DNA of 64,000 bases from Thysanoteuthis rhombus (Eukaryota; Mollusca; Cephalopoda; Oegopsida; Thysanoteuthidae), in NCBI GenBank assembly GCA_963457665.1, contig OY735218.1:50596181-50660180 (forward strand). Reading direction: 5' to 3'. This document shows positions 14,356 to 25,549 of the stretch, piece by piece. The position numbers were made by a program, and so were the translations under genes. The notes below the pieces were generated by a model. The model worked only from the letters and a program-made list of their open reading frames with translations, ran no database searches and was not told the origin of the DNA. How positions within the stretch are numbered: position 1 is the first letter of the stretch; each line of letters opens with the position of its first letter.

Positions 14356-14361
<6 letters not shown>
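13285..14361. other. Gene-free AT-rich stretch
   Basis: No supported gene and no repeat structure noticed apart from short T and A runs. Confidence 0.5.
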
Positions 14362-14422
<61 letters not shown>

Positions 14423-14425
14423 CTA

Positions 14426-14478
<53 letters not shown>
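14362..14478. repeat. (CT)n-(CTAT)n-(TA)n compound microsatellite
   Basis: Three simple repeats grade into one another: CT to about 14404, CTAT to about 14431, TA to 14478. The compound tract sits just upstream of a dispersed repeat copy, in the same arrangement as at 28.9-29.1 kb. Confidence 0.95.
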
Positions 14479-14480
<2 letters not shown>

Positions 14481-14519
14481 CCAGACGAGTATGTATATTT
14501 TCTCTTACAAATAAAATAA

Positions 14520-14960
14520 AACAGGTCTGATTAGTCACTCAATATAAACCATCACTTGATCAATGTCATTGGCAGCATGCTGTGTTAAAATGTTTTTAAT
14601 TTTAAAAAAGGGGATGATTAATGAATTAGCTATTTCTTTCGTATTTTGTTGGTCGGTGATCACTCTTGGCCAGAACCAACTAACTAACAAATACAGAACC
14701 GTATTACACAGTACATTGGAGCCTTCCACCAAAAACCTATTCACGGATGATTTTTTTTAATTATGTAATCATAATAAGGGGTTTATGTATATAAATTCCT
14801 GCCTTCTGGCACCAACTGAATGCATGGTACTAGCACAATTATACACATAGCCAGCAAGACCAATTTGAAAACTGAAGAAATCCCCGTTGACACTTTTGGT
14901 GACAGATTTGGTTGACGGTGTCTAAATCTGCTGTTGCCAATAGCGCCCATAATATTATTT
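14520..14960 (+). repeat. Dispersed repeat family M, copy 1
   Basis: This segment resembles 29220-29640 in the same orientation. Shared landmarks are 'tctgattagtca', 'aaaccatcA', 'gattaatgaa' and, about 300 bases on, 'catagccagc(a/c)agacca'. Both copies follow a compound CT/TA microsatellite. No coding potential or terminal repeats were seen, so the class is unknown; a non-autonomous element carrying a microsatellite would fit. Confidence 0.65.
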
Positions 14961-15234
14961 GAGAGAGTATGAATGTAAGTAGTGGCTTTGTTGATCTATT
15001 TTCGTATTTCTGGTTGACTAGATGATTTATTTTTATTTTGCTTTTGATGTGAATGTGTAGATACGGAATTCAGTTCTATTCCCGCTGATCAAAGCCAAAA
15101 CCTTATTTGTGTAACTGACCTCCAGACATTGATTAGTTTTTCGGGACTGATTTTCAACAACCGGCAACAAAAAGCCAGTCGGTCGGCTGATATGAATTCA
15201 AACATTTGTGCTTCACTGCTCTAGACGAAATACT

Positions 15235-15415
15235 TCCTCACTTACTTCCCTTTGTTTTTTTTTCTCTGGATGTTCTTTCAACTTTGACTAATAAGGTTGT
15301 CAATCAAAAGGAACACTATAAAACCCCCGGTTTGATTTAATCGTCGTTTGAATCAATAATCAATGCAGTTATTTCCCCTTTATTCAATCAGGAGTCTTAA
15401 AGAATTAGTTGATGC
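15235..15415 (+). repeat. Diverged repeat pair, copy 1
   Basis: Resembles 16785-16960 in the same orientation. Shared landmarks include 'ttgtcaatcaaa', 'cataaaa/ctataaaa', 'gttatttcccctt' and 'caatcag(g/t)(a/g)gtcttaaaga'. The two copies are clearly related but diverged. Class unknown. Confidence 0.7.
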
Positions 15416-16122
15416 CTAACACTGGCTACGGCTTCAGCCTTTTCTGTCTGAGCTCAACACATGACATCTTGCCCCCACTTTGCAGTGTATGAAATAGACT
15501 TAGGTGTGACGTATTGCTTATTTCACCCTTCGCTATTTTCCATACTTTCATGGAGGGGATTTGTAAGAATAGGAAACAAACTGTTAGTTTGAGTTCCTGC
15601 TCGGCTCGTTCTTTCTATGGTTACCAACTCAACAAAGCTGCATCTTCCATCACTCGAATCCCCCAGGTTAATTCAATCAACCCTATATTTAATCAGAAGT
15701 CATAGGAGAGGGATTTTCAACAAAAACAATATTTTCAACGAGTTATTGGTAAAGATTGTGGGATTTGGGGCCACAACACTACTTGAAACATAGAATACGT
15801 GGAAATTTAAATGATCTTTCTGAAATTACAATGATTATAGTATTCTGTCGCATAAAACAAATAATCTTGTAACACTTCCCAATAGATGTATGCATATCTT
15901 CAACGTTGTGAACTATAGGCACAAAGTGCCTGGATCTTTGGAGAAGACAAGTAGTATCAACAGCTTTACCATAGTGCTGATAAATTTCTAGAAAATGTTT
16001 TACAATATGGATCAAATGATTAGTAATGGGAACTCTCTTCATAAATATTTTTCAAAAATCGAGAATACAGCATAGCAAAATATTTCTAGGATAATATACT
16101 ATAATGAAATTTCCATAGAGGC

Positions 16123-16124
<2 letters not shown>

Positions 16125-16182
<58 letters not shown>
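16125..16182. repeat. (TA)n microsatellite
   Basis: About 29 TA units. Confidence 0.95.
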
Positions 16183-16183
<1 letters not shown>

Positions 16184-16214
16184 TCTAGCAAGTTTCTCGG
16201 GAGAGATTGCTGGC

Positions 16215-16276
16215 ACCCGTCGAAATGAATCAAAACATGCTATGAACCCGTCGAAATGCATCGAAACATGCTATGA
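16215..16276. repeat. 31-bp tandem duplication
   Basis: Two head-to-tail copies, 16215-16245 and 16246-16276, begin with acccgtcgaaatg and end with acatgctatga. They differ at two positions. The pair lies just beyond a TA microsatellite. Confidence 0.9.
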
Positions 16277-16431
16277 TAATGAATATTTCCAAGATGTAGC
16301 ACTTGTTTTATTTCAAAGTTTTTTCTCTCTATATCTTCTAAAACAAACAACATAAATCAAAATGGTGTATTATCCGTTAGTCATGATCAAACCCACCACG
16401 AAGACCCAAAACTATCGATATCAATCTACTT

Positions 16432-16438
16432 GGTGATG

Positions 16439-16487
<49 letters not shown>

Positions 16488-16489
16488 TG

Positions 16490-16542
<53 letters not shown>
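16432..16542. repeat. (TAA)n microsatellite
   Basis: A run of AAT/TAA units over 110 bases with one ATGATG interruption. TAA tracts are the apparent insertion context of the R4-like elements at 48-53 kb, but no element tail is found at this one. Confidence 0.95.
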
Positions 16543-16784
16543 CAATGTGACAGTCTGTCTTCCACAATTGTTTCTCTGCCCGTCTGTGGCACTTGGAGAA
16601 TAAAAATGAAAATTATTGAAAGGGTGTGGCATTCTGGAGATAAAATCTAGCCATGAACACCGTAGAAAAAGACCAATACATGATGAAAGAAACGGGGTAA
16701 GGGGTACGTGAATAGGTAGGGAGTGAAGCATGAAGATATGCCCCAAAGCAATGATCGAATTTCGGGCGTTTGCTTCTCTGAAGA

Positions 16785-16960
16785 ACGTTTACTTACCTTC
16801 CTTAAGTTTTTAATCGATGTTCTTCCAACCCTGGTTAATGTTGTCAATCAAAGTGGATACCATAAAATTCCAGAATTTATTTTATCGTTGTTTCAATTGA
16901 TAATCAATAGAGTTATTTCCCCTTGATCCAATCAGTGGTCTTAAAGACGAGACATTTAAT
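16785..16960 (+). repeat. Diverged repeat pair, copy 2
   Basis: Partner of 15235-15415, with the same order of shared blocks. The copies lie about 1.5 kb apart in direct orientation, so an old local duplication or two insertions of one family are both possible. Confidence 0.7.
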
Positions 16961-18304
16961 TGAAACAATCGACCAAAAAAATGCGTCTTTTTGCCAAGAA
17001 CCAACAAAAGCTAACGTCCATAATCTTAAAGAAACCAGACAAAAATCGTTACGATTCTGCCTGGAAATATTTCACTTGTCTGCTGTATTCATACACAACT
17101 CTTTTGGGTGACCAATTAATCTGGACTTGACTAAATTTACCTGAAGATATCGGTGTCAGTGGTCGTCACTCAAGTCTGGACAAAATCAAGAATTTTTTAA
17201 ATGCTGATTCTTAAGGTAAGCTGACCTTCATCACTTGAAAAGTTGACACAATCCAATCTTTTCTTAACGTTAATTTTTCTCACTGATCTCTTTGTCAGAC
17301 AAAACTGAGAGTTTTATAAGGTTGGGTCAATAGATTCGTGTCACGGCGCAGTAATTAGCAAAAGTTTGATCTGATTTTTTACTTCCGATATTCAGTCAAC
17401 GTGAATAATATAGAAACTTTGAGTAAAATGTTTTGACCAGGCAGGGGCATATGCTTAAAAAAATTGTTTGCTTTTTTGTATGATTGATGCTTTTCTATCA
17501 TTAGACTATCGGCTCATCAAAATACTTATGTAGATATGTTTCATTTAAACTAGTTTTAAAAGAACACTTTTTTTCCAGTTACACTTTGGTGGTTATACCT
17601 ATTGTGAATCTTTACTTAGAAAGAGAATAATGTTTGTAAAAACTATTTATAAATATTTCCCAGTCATAGTTGAATATGAGTTTGATCTGGTCAAACAGTA
17701 TACAACATGAATTGTGCTCTTATAATCTATGCTGTCAACGTAAAATAGACTGTGAGGCTACAAGGATCTGCAGCAGTGTCAGTAATTCTCATATTGAGCT
17801 ATTGTACCCGTAACAGGGAGATTGATTCATCGTTTCACCGACGGCATTAGTGCGGTGTGAACACAAACTGTCTCAGTTGGGGTTCGAACTCGTCTCGCCA
17901 ATTCTCCCCGTTCTCACTAGTTCCACCATCTTCCATCTGCTATGTATTTTTTTCAAGTGGTAATTGAATGTAAAACGGGACTGGTCAAATTATAGGTAAT
18001 CAAATTGTTATTTGGCTCACATGAGGCTTTTGAGTTTCTTTACCATTGCATGAAGACGTGTGACTGTCTTTTTCTGTGGCGTCTGTTCCGTTCCCACATA
18101 ATCTCACTTTGATGGTTTTTCATCGAGTTCTCCTTTCATCTGAGTGGCGCCGAGACTCCCCTGCAATTGGACAACGTCTACTGTTGCCACTCTCTTTAAA
18201 GTTGGATGAAAAGAAAGGAAAAAAATCGATGACCGGCGCACCTCAGTTGGCGACAAGCAAGTTCATGTCCTCACCTCTGTTATCATTCGACTTGCTTGTA
18301 TACA
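16961..18304. other. Gene-free AT-rich stretch
   Basis: No supported gene. A GGTTCGAACTC string near 17.88 kb resembles a pol III B box but lacks a convincing A box at the right distance. Confidence 0.5.
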
Positions 18305-18382
18305 CAATATGACAAAATAAAGCTACAAACATAGGCCGAAACGCATAACGTTATTTATCTTTTTCGTGATAGGTCAATCTAG

Positions 18383-18470
<88 letters not shown>

Positions 18471-18593
18471 TGAGACGTTTTACATATATTATGTGTCTGA
18501 ATATATACATGTATATAGGAGCTGAAAACGCGTAATGATATCATTTTTTTGTGATATGTCAATTTAGTTTGTATGTAGGAATTCTTACAAAAT

Positions 18594-18649
<56 letters not shown>

Positions 18650-18727
18650 CGTGTGTGTGTGTGTGAGGGGAGAATTTTTATATACATTATGTGCATGAAT
18701 ATATGTATATGAATCTGCAGGAATTTG

Positions 18728-18785
<58 letters not shown>

Positions 18786-18853
18786 TAAGAATTTATAGAT
18801 ACATGTATGGACACGAATATATGTACATATATTCAGGAATATGGGTATATACA

Positions 18854-18889
<36 letters not shown>

Positions 18890-18905
18890 TATGTATACAT
18901 GTATA
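18305..18905. repeat. Tandem array of TA tracts with related spacers
   Basis: Three long TA tracts (18383-18468, 18602-18646, 18732-18783) alternate with spacers that resemble one another. The spacers share a block of the form 'ttatgtgtctgaatatatac' and end in 'agga'. The segment ending at 18382 and that at 18520-18570 share 'gtgata(g/t)gtcaat(c/t)tagtt'. A CATA tract (18850-18880) follows. This is a decayed tandem repeat whose unit contains its own microsatellite. Confidence 0.75.
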
Positions 18906-19298
18906 TATGTGTGTATGTGTGTGTTTAAGAATCCGTGTGTTAATGTAAGTCTATGCATTCACGTGTGTGTGAATATTTCGTGTGGATATGCATACAAATA
19001 TACCTATATATGCGTGTGTGTTTTCTTCAGAGGTCATCTATGCATATTCATAGTAAATAAAAACATCTTTATTTCTGTGCACACGTATGTAAACATCTCC
19101 ACTGAAAGCTTGGCAAGGACATTATTGTTTTCTTTTCCTTTTTTTCTTCTGTTATCAAAAGAACTTCGTGTCTTCTCAGCCTTTCATTATGCTTCTCATT
19201 GTCGTTGCTATTTACTGCAATTTCTTCAAAGATGGCCGACTCTCCACCTAAAACCATTCATCATACACTTTGTATTTTTCATTATTTAATAAGCAATT

Positions 19299-19480
19299 CT
19301 AGGAGGAAAAAACACTATCGTCTTCCCAGAGTTGCTCTTGATACAACGTTTTATCTGCTGAATCCTCGGCCCTTATGAGGTCCATCATCATTAGTGGTAG
19401 CATCAACCTTCTAAAGTCTGTCGTTGCAGTTAGATCTTCACACAAGTCAGTGCAAGGTCGAGTTTTTCTCGAGAACTCCA
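19299..19480 (-). CDS. Candidate terminal exon, unknown protein
   Basis: I do not recognise this protein. On the minus strand a strong acceptor (a run of nine T's, then CAAG) precedes about 60 open codons ending in TAG. The peptide starts VEFSRKTRPCTDLCEDL, continues through a Met/Leu-rich segment and ends with an acidic tail (LYQEQLWEDDSVFSS). An ATTAAA variant poly(A) signal follows the stop within about 15 bases. Codon composition is less AT-biased than the flanks. A second open stretch lies just downstream at 19069-19243 after a weaker acceptor. No upstream exon was identified, so this may be chance. Confidence 0.3.
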
Positions 19481-20066
19481 CTTGAAAAAAAAGTATCAGA
19501 TCTCCATCCAAAATTGTAGATATAAATCAAGAAATAAAATATCTAAACTGGCAACTCTTAAGAGAAATAACCGGATCACTTTTACCGGAAATTGTAGTTT
19601 CGAGTGATGATCTTACATGACTATCATGGTAGGCTGCTCTACACATCATAAAGTTCGATTACATCCGAACCTGCACTTGCCCCAGTCAGTGAAATCAAAA
19701 GCAAAATGTGTTTTTAGTTGAGACAATTTTTGAACATCCTATCAACGGCTTGTAAGGCCAGTTGGCTAAACAAACTTTCTACAAAAAAATAATTGTTAGA
19801 GTAAATTTGGCACACCTCTGTGTTCCTGAAAAATCAAAGAGCGAGTTATCAGACAGCTAATTAAGGAGAACTATTCCCGAAATAGAATTTTGTCGCTAAT
19901 GCCATCAGGTGATTCAAGTTCTCCAATAAGTAGAATATTCAACCAAAAAAAAATGAATTCTGCTCTTACCATTTCATTCTTTCTTTATCTTTATATATTT
20001 TTTAGGTGTCAAATCCTTCATCATTACGCACAACATTTAAACTTCTGGAAGTGTTCACAGTACTAA

Positions 20067-20402
20067 TTACGTACTACCAAAAATCCCGCAACATCTCAAA
20101 TAGTTCATAAACTTGTTATTGTTACTTTCTCTGTTTCGAAAAGACTGCCGTTCCACTACAGGATTAGTGCTTTTTAAGTTTAGTTTAGGGTTATTATTTT
20201 TAGAGTTAATGTTAGTGTTACTGTTGTCCTTTTCTTTGACTTTACAAATATCATTGACGGCAGTACATCTGGAGCAGCGACCATTTTGAAACGGTAAATG
20301 TTGCAGTTGCCCATAAACTTCCATATGCTGTATATTTGATGATACACATTTGCACTTAGATTGGATTTTTACGGTCAAATTACGATGGAAGCATTGGCTC
20401 AC
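20067..20402 (-). CDS. Hypothetical 111-codon reading frame
   Basis: Not recognised. The frame begins after an in-frame stop with a GTG codon, so it would have to be part of an exon rather than a complete gene. The peptide has seven cysteines, including KCKC near residue 16, CSRC in the middle and CC near the C-terminus (NYLRCCGIFGST), and an Asn/Lys-rich low-complexity centre. The acceptor before it is weak (TATAAG) and no AATAAA follows. In DNA this AT-rich one frame of this length in 64 kb could occur by chance. Confidence 0.25.
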   Translation of the reverse strand: MSQCFHRNLTVKIQSKCKCVSSNIQHMEVYGQLQHLPFQNGRCSRCTAVNDICKVKEKDNSNTNINSKNNNPKLNLKSTNPVVERQSFRNRESNNNKFMNYLRCCGIFGST

Positions 20403-22744
20403 TTATAATCACTAAAGTTATTCAACGATTAAACAATAGATAAATGGATGTTAGCTTCGGAATGATTCATTCCGTTAAGACATTGTGGCCTTCTTTTCTG
20501 TTTATGCTTCTGTACTTTAGAATTATGGACGTTAGACTTTGATGGGGGCAGACAAGAATGACCTCATCGTTCTAGAAAACTTGAAAAAAATTATATTTAA
20601 TCCAAAATATACAAAGAAACTAAATTTATTGGCCAGAATAATCATATATTTGCAGAGAATGTTAAAGTTGCTTTGAATGCTGATGTTTGGAGTAAAATCT
20701 TTGTAAACTTATCTCAATAAAATTCATTGGTCTTTAGTCCCCACCCATAACTTAACATTCATATATATGATTAATTCTCTTCTTATTTTCAGTTTGTTTG
20801 TCTTTTTGTATGAATTTCATACTCGAAGAAATAACACTTCCCGTAACTCTTAGTTAGAATATTTGATAATTGTTTGGATTAGGTCTGCAAAGAGAAAAAA
20901 AGTCACTAACAACGATGGATGTTACTGCTTACTTCTCCTAGAACGAATGAAAGCCGAAAACCTGACTATTTAAAACTGAATTACATTAAATTTGACTCCT
21001 AAGGATTTAATATAAGGTTAGTGATATCATTGTTAATGATTTGAGTGTAGACTCAAGATTATTGTTGGGAATATCATCAATATAAAAAGATTAAATGATT
21101 TTATTCGTATTTTTAACCCAGAAATGAATTAGCGGTTGAAATGAAAGTCATGCAAATAAGAAGTAGGCAGTCTTCCGTATGTTCCTCTTCATCTGTGTTT
21201 TTTACACCTAATGCTTGCTTTTAATGTGTACAGAATTTATTCTAGTGATACCCTTGTTTTTCAGACATAAACCAAATAATTACTGCTTATTTTTTTGCTC
21301 AGTGTATTTTTTAAATTGCTTGCGAACAGGCATAGATTTTCAGTCACAGCTAAACAAAAGCAGAATGAACAATAAAAAATTCAGTTTCAATTCAGACAAA
21401 TAGCAAATTTAAGTATAGCTGATGCTTTGAATATTCTCACAGAAGTGCTATTACAGTATCGACAGCGCTTTTGACTCGTCGGAAACCAGATAATAGGTCT
21501 AAGAATGGATCACTTAGACACAGCTTTGCAGTTGTTTGAGGCGAGACAGCTGACTCGAAATCTGCTTTTCTGTGCAGTTTTATTGGATTTTTTCATCTTA
21601 TAATGTTTAATGATGACATCCAAGTGGCGTCCATGATGGAATCGGTGAGCAGATTTCCAAATTGAGCAAATCGAGCAAATCTAGCAATCGCTACTAACGT
21701 TCACTTTGAAATGATGCACTTGGGAAAGCCATGAATCCTACTCTTTTCCCTCAAGATATGGAGAAAATAAAACTTGACTCGTTAGCTCTAAGGGGTAAAC
21801 AGTTTAGATGAGAAATAACTCTTAATTTGAAACCTTACATAAAGTAACGGGCAATCACTACACTATTTTCCGCCAAGAAACATGATGGCCATGCATAGGT
21901 TCACATAACAGCAGGAAGCCTGATCGCCCACGACCTGAAAATATATTAAACTGTCAGGTCTTTTCACGGTTTAATTATATATTTTGAGATGGATATTAAC
22001 AAATTGTGCAACGAGAATATTTTTTGAAAATATTATTGAAAAGTGAGAGTAATGTATTTCTTGAAGCCCAGCCCCCGTCAGAATTTCCAGGTTACTGAGT
22101 GAAGTCAAGATGACGATATTTCTTAACACTACGATAAAGAACATAACGTCTTTCATCGTTGTCCTTCACTAATTGGAAAAATGGCGAAACATTGCTCGAT
22201 GCAATTGCCACGTTTTTCGCAGGGAGTAAACAAAGTTTGCTCCCAACCCCCAAATAAATATAGTTATTTTCGTTAGTCACCAATCAAACCTCCGTTAGCA
22301 CAGTCGATCGGCCTAAGTATCCTTTTCTTTTCCAGCTGCGCTCAATATTACGAAACAAATGTTATCTAATTGATGTACAATGGTGACTAATTTCAGTGGA
22401 ACGGCACGAGGAAAAAAGTATTTGCTGTAGACATAAGTTCCTTCTTATTTCGTATGAAATTGTATCTTAATTTCATTGTATATTTTCTTCTATTTCTCTC
22501 CCTTTTTCAAATTCGATATATATTTTGTGAAAAGAAAAATATCGTCACTGTTGGTATCAATTTTCCTTGTGTGTGGGTTGAGCTTGCAGTTACGACTGCA
22601 CGCCTGTTCAAAACTTTCAAGTCACTAAAGGGTAAGGTTTGGGGATCTTAGTTATTTTAGTTTTCTTGTTTAAAACCGTCTGCCTTCTTAATTATTCTGG
22701 GAACATTGTTGTGATTTGACAATAGGAAATTAAGAATTTTTATA
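20403..22744. other. Gene-free AT-rich stretch
   Basis: No supported gene, microsatellite or recognisable element was seen here. Confidence 0.5.
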
Positions 22745-23110
22745 TCGTCTAATAATACAATGAACATTGTGCTTTTCTTGGTTTTCTGTCGATAACAATG
22801 GGCTCTTCCACTCGAAGGTAACTATTAATGATAAAAATATCCTTCACTCGTGATTTGTAAGTATAGTTGTTCAATGCAAAAGAATAAAGATATTTCAGAT
22901 ATTTTTCACAAGAATTCCAATAGAAATCCAAATATATTCGTGTAATGTTCACAGAGATTATGTAACTACTAATAGTATGATGAATAGTGTGGTTTCATGG
23001 TTCTTTGTCTCTAACAATGGACTGTTCCGTTCAAAAGTTACAATTCTCCTGACAAAAATACCACTTATCCACCTTTTGAAACTATGGACACTTCCAGTAA
23101 ACGAGTCAAG
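22745..23110 (+). repeat. Diverged tandem duplication, about 224-bp period
   Basis: The segment from about 22750 resembles that from about 22974. Shared order: 'aataatacaatgaa/aatagtatgatgaa', 'tggttttct/tggttcttt', 'taacaatgg', 'ctcttcc/ctgttcc', then an AT-rich run ending in a 'tatcc' block. Copies are well diverged; open frames crossing them have no family resemblance. Confidence 0.55.
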
Positions 23111-23749
23111 TTTTTTTTCTTCTAAAAGCTATTTAATAGACATTCAAATACTCAAGTTAAAGTTTGTCGTTTCGTTTATTTCTGTCTACTATAGGGCTGC
23201 AGCCATTCTGTTGCAATATCAGTTGCAAGTAGGTTTTCACAGGTTGACATTGCAAGGCCATCGTCGAAAGATTCTCCTTACCCGGAATATAGTTTTTTTC
23301 CCCTTTTATCAGACAGATACAAATAGATGATTGGCTCCAACTGTAATTCATTCATTTACGTAGGTAGAAATACATGTATTTTGCAAGGATTTCAATACGG
23401 AGCAAACAAAGACAACTTCGGGGTCGAAACTGGAACTTGGTCAGCAAATTCCTTTTCCCTCTTGGCATGCACCTGACTGATACAGAAAATTCGATCAAAA
23501 ACATCAAATGAGGCATCGTTGGCTTTAGAGAAATGAGAAAAACACAGAGGAGAACTGATAGAACTGAAAAGTAAATATCTTTTATACAACTACGGGGAAG
23601 GAAAAGGAGCTTCCTCGTTCATAAAAAGAAACTCAATAACAATGTTGTACGATTCGAATTGATATCAAGCCGTGAAGCCTGTGTCACTGTACAACTCTCA
23701 AAACGTTACAAAATGAACATCATTCAGAGTTCACGATCCCACTTCACAA

Positions 23750-24350
23750 TCTATCGACAAGGAGATGAACAAGTTCTATGAAGACTTTGATTCCATTCTC
23801 AAGGTAACCATTAATTATTTCAATATGGGTTGCAAGGATATCAGACGACAGCTTGTTCAACACCAGGCTGCAACGACTCAACGTTCAAAAAGAAATCATC
23901 TGATCATTCAAGCTGTGACTGAAAACAGATATGAACTTTTCACCGAATCAGAAGGAACAATCAACGAGTTCAGCAGCAGTATAACAATCCTTAATTATGG
24001 TCTCCGGTATGTTTTAGAGCTGCAACGAATACATGTGAGAATCATGAGACAGCACGGTGTATCAAAGAGAAAATAGGAATCTTAGATATCATCGAAAGAG
24101 TAAGAAAACTCGAATGGCGATGGGCCAGATATGTTGCAAGAATGTCGGACAACCGCTGGATATCATGACTTATAACGTTGATCCCAAGAAATCATATGTA
24201 AAATTGCAACTGACAAGGTATGGTGGCGTGACAAGCTACATAAATCCAGTAATTAATGGCTCTGGAATACCCATGGAAGGTTCTGGAGAATCTAGAGGAA
24301 GGTTTATGTCCAACGACCAACGCTAAAAGGCTACTACAGATGATGAACAG
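23750..24350 (+). mobile_element. RTE-type LINE with internal deletion
   Basis: The front part encodes NKFYEDFDSIL, which fits the start of the apurinic-like endonuclease domain of RTE polyproteins. After a short unrecognised stretch the reading jumps to the C-terminal end: an ITILNYGLRY block, LQRIHVRIMRQHGV, then IGILDIIERVRKLEWRWARY and VARMSDNRW. The reverse transcriptase core is missing. It ends near GTCCAACGACC with a GATGATGA tail. Frames are interrupted several times. The gap could come from deletion after insertion or from template switching during insertion. Confidence 0.65.
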
Positions 24351-24788
24351 TCACGCCATCCAGCACCTTGACGGTTTGTAACATAACAGTCCTCGAATAT
24401 CTCTACAGAGTATAGACTTAGAGAACGGGAGATTACCTTATTTTCTCCGATTATAGCTCGCAGATATTTCATCCTGGCGTCGTTTAGGGATGGTTTTGAC
24501 AATCAAAAATGTTTGCGTATCACTTAACTTCACTGTAAGTTTATTAAATTTATAATATAATTCACAAAGTATACGCAAAGAGGAATCATCATAAATGCGT
24601 GCATTATATGCTACCGACTACAGTGTATTTTATTTGATGATATGAGGATGTTATTATCATAAAATTTTGCTTTCCTGGTACGCCAATGACTACATCGTTA
24701 GTGATCATAATCACAAAGCTTTGCATTCTCGAATGACTTTCATAAAAAAAAATTATTGTTGATTTCAAATCTAAAGTCAATGCATAAC

Positions 24789-24794
24789 TTTATT
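24789..24794 (-). promoter_or_regulatory. AATAAA poly(A) signal overlapping the stop codon
   Basis: The minus strand reads TATTAATAAAG: the TAA stop (24795-24793) shares two bases with AATAAA. A 3' UTR would therefore be very short. In AT-rich DNA the hexamer alone means little; its position after a well-formed exon is the support. Confidence 0.4.
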
Positions 24795-24990
24795 AATATA
24801 ATACTACATTAATACTTGAGATTTCACATTCGGTACTTAATTGAAATTTATCTAAGATCACGTAATAGGGAGGGGAGCAGCCTGTGCTATTGAAATACGT
24901 TCCGAAAACTCCACTTTGTCTTCTGTATTCCATGTTCATTTCAAACAATTTCAAATAAGCGCATAGCGTTGCTCCACCATCTGCTGTATT
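24793..24990 (-). CDS. Candidate last coding exon of an unknown secreted-type protein
   Basis: I do not recognise the family. On the minus strand a textbook acceptor (TTTTCTATTTTTTGCAG) opens 66 codons beginning NTADGGATLCAYLKLF and ending EISSINVVLY before TAA. The stop overlaps an AATAAA signal. The peptide has three cysteines and an N-glycosylation motif (NST), as expected of an extracellular domain. It continues in phase 0 from the candidate exon at 25035-25127 across a 44-base GT-AG gap. The absence of an ATG at its start fits an exon rather than a whole gene. A pseudogene with a small insertion is the main alternative. Confidence 0.45.
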   Translation of the reverse strand, partial: NTADGGATLCAYLKLFEMNMEYRRQSGVFGTYFNSTGCSPPYYVILDKFQLSTECEISSINVVLY

Positions 24991-25034
24991 CTGCAAAAAA
25001 TAGAAAACATGTCTATCAAAATGTTTACTCTGAC

Positions 25035-25127
25035 CTGGTATCCGAAAGTGGGTGAACTTGCGTTATGGAAGTCGGTTCTTAGAGTTTGATTTGCATTATC
25101 GTAGTTGAAAGTTACAAAAGTAATGAT
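25035..25127 (-). CDS. Candidate penultimate exon, same unknown gene
   Basis: A 93-base segment (31 codons) follows the acceptor CTACATTTCCACAG and ends in CAG before a GTCAGA donor. It encodes IITFVTFNYDNANQTLRT and then a short segment with a second glycosylation motif (NAS), ending FGYQ. The phase is 0 at both ends and joins the exon at 24990-24793 without a break. The intervening 44 bases (25034-24991) are not a multiple of three, so splicing, or a disabling insertion, is needed to explain the continued frame. The 44-base size is unusually small for an animal intron, the chief doubt. Confidence 0.4.
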
Positions 25128-25175
25128 CTGTGGAAATGTAGGAAGATTTAATTGGTCTAATATCTATTTTACAAG

Positions 25176-25179
<4 letters not shown>

Positions 25180-25254
<75 letters not shown>
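25180..25254. repeat. (TA)n microsatellite
   Basis: About 37 TA units, inside what would be an intron of the candidate minus-strand gene. Confidence 0.95.
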
Positions 25255-25256
<2 letters not shown>

Positions 25257-25549
25257 ATTTTAACCAAACCGAATTAATTACCGTAGTGAGTGAAAAAACG
25301 GCGATAATCGGAAACCTAAAAAATAAATGAAAGTGGCTAATCGATTATAGTATATTTAGTTGAAATATCAACCCCCAGAGAAATCAAAATCACCCTTAAC
25401 ATTGGGATTAGCCAACTATACATTATCCTTTTTCAAACGAAAAATTCGAAGACAATGTATCAGTATCCAGGTATTACTCGGCCCACGAAGACAGAAATGT
25501 CACACCCACATTAAAACGGAAAATAATAAAACAAACACATGCATGCCAG

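Noticed and set aside
17780-17960. GGTTCGAACTC, possible tRNA-derived SINE B box
   Set aside because: No A box at proper spacing and no tRNA-like fold could be drawn.
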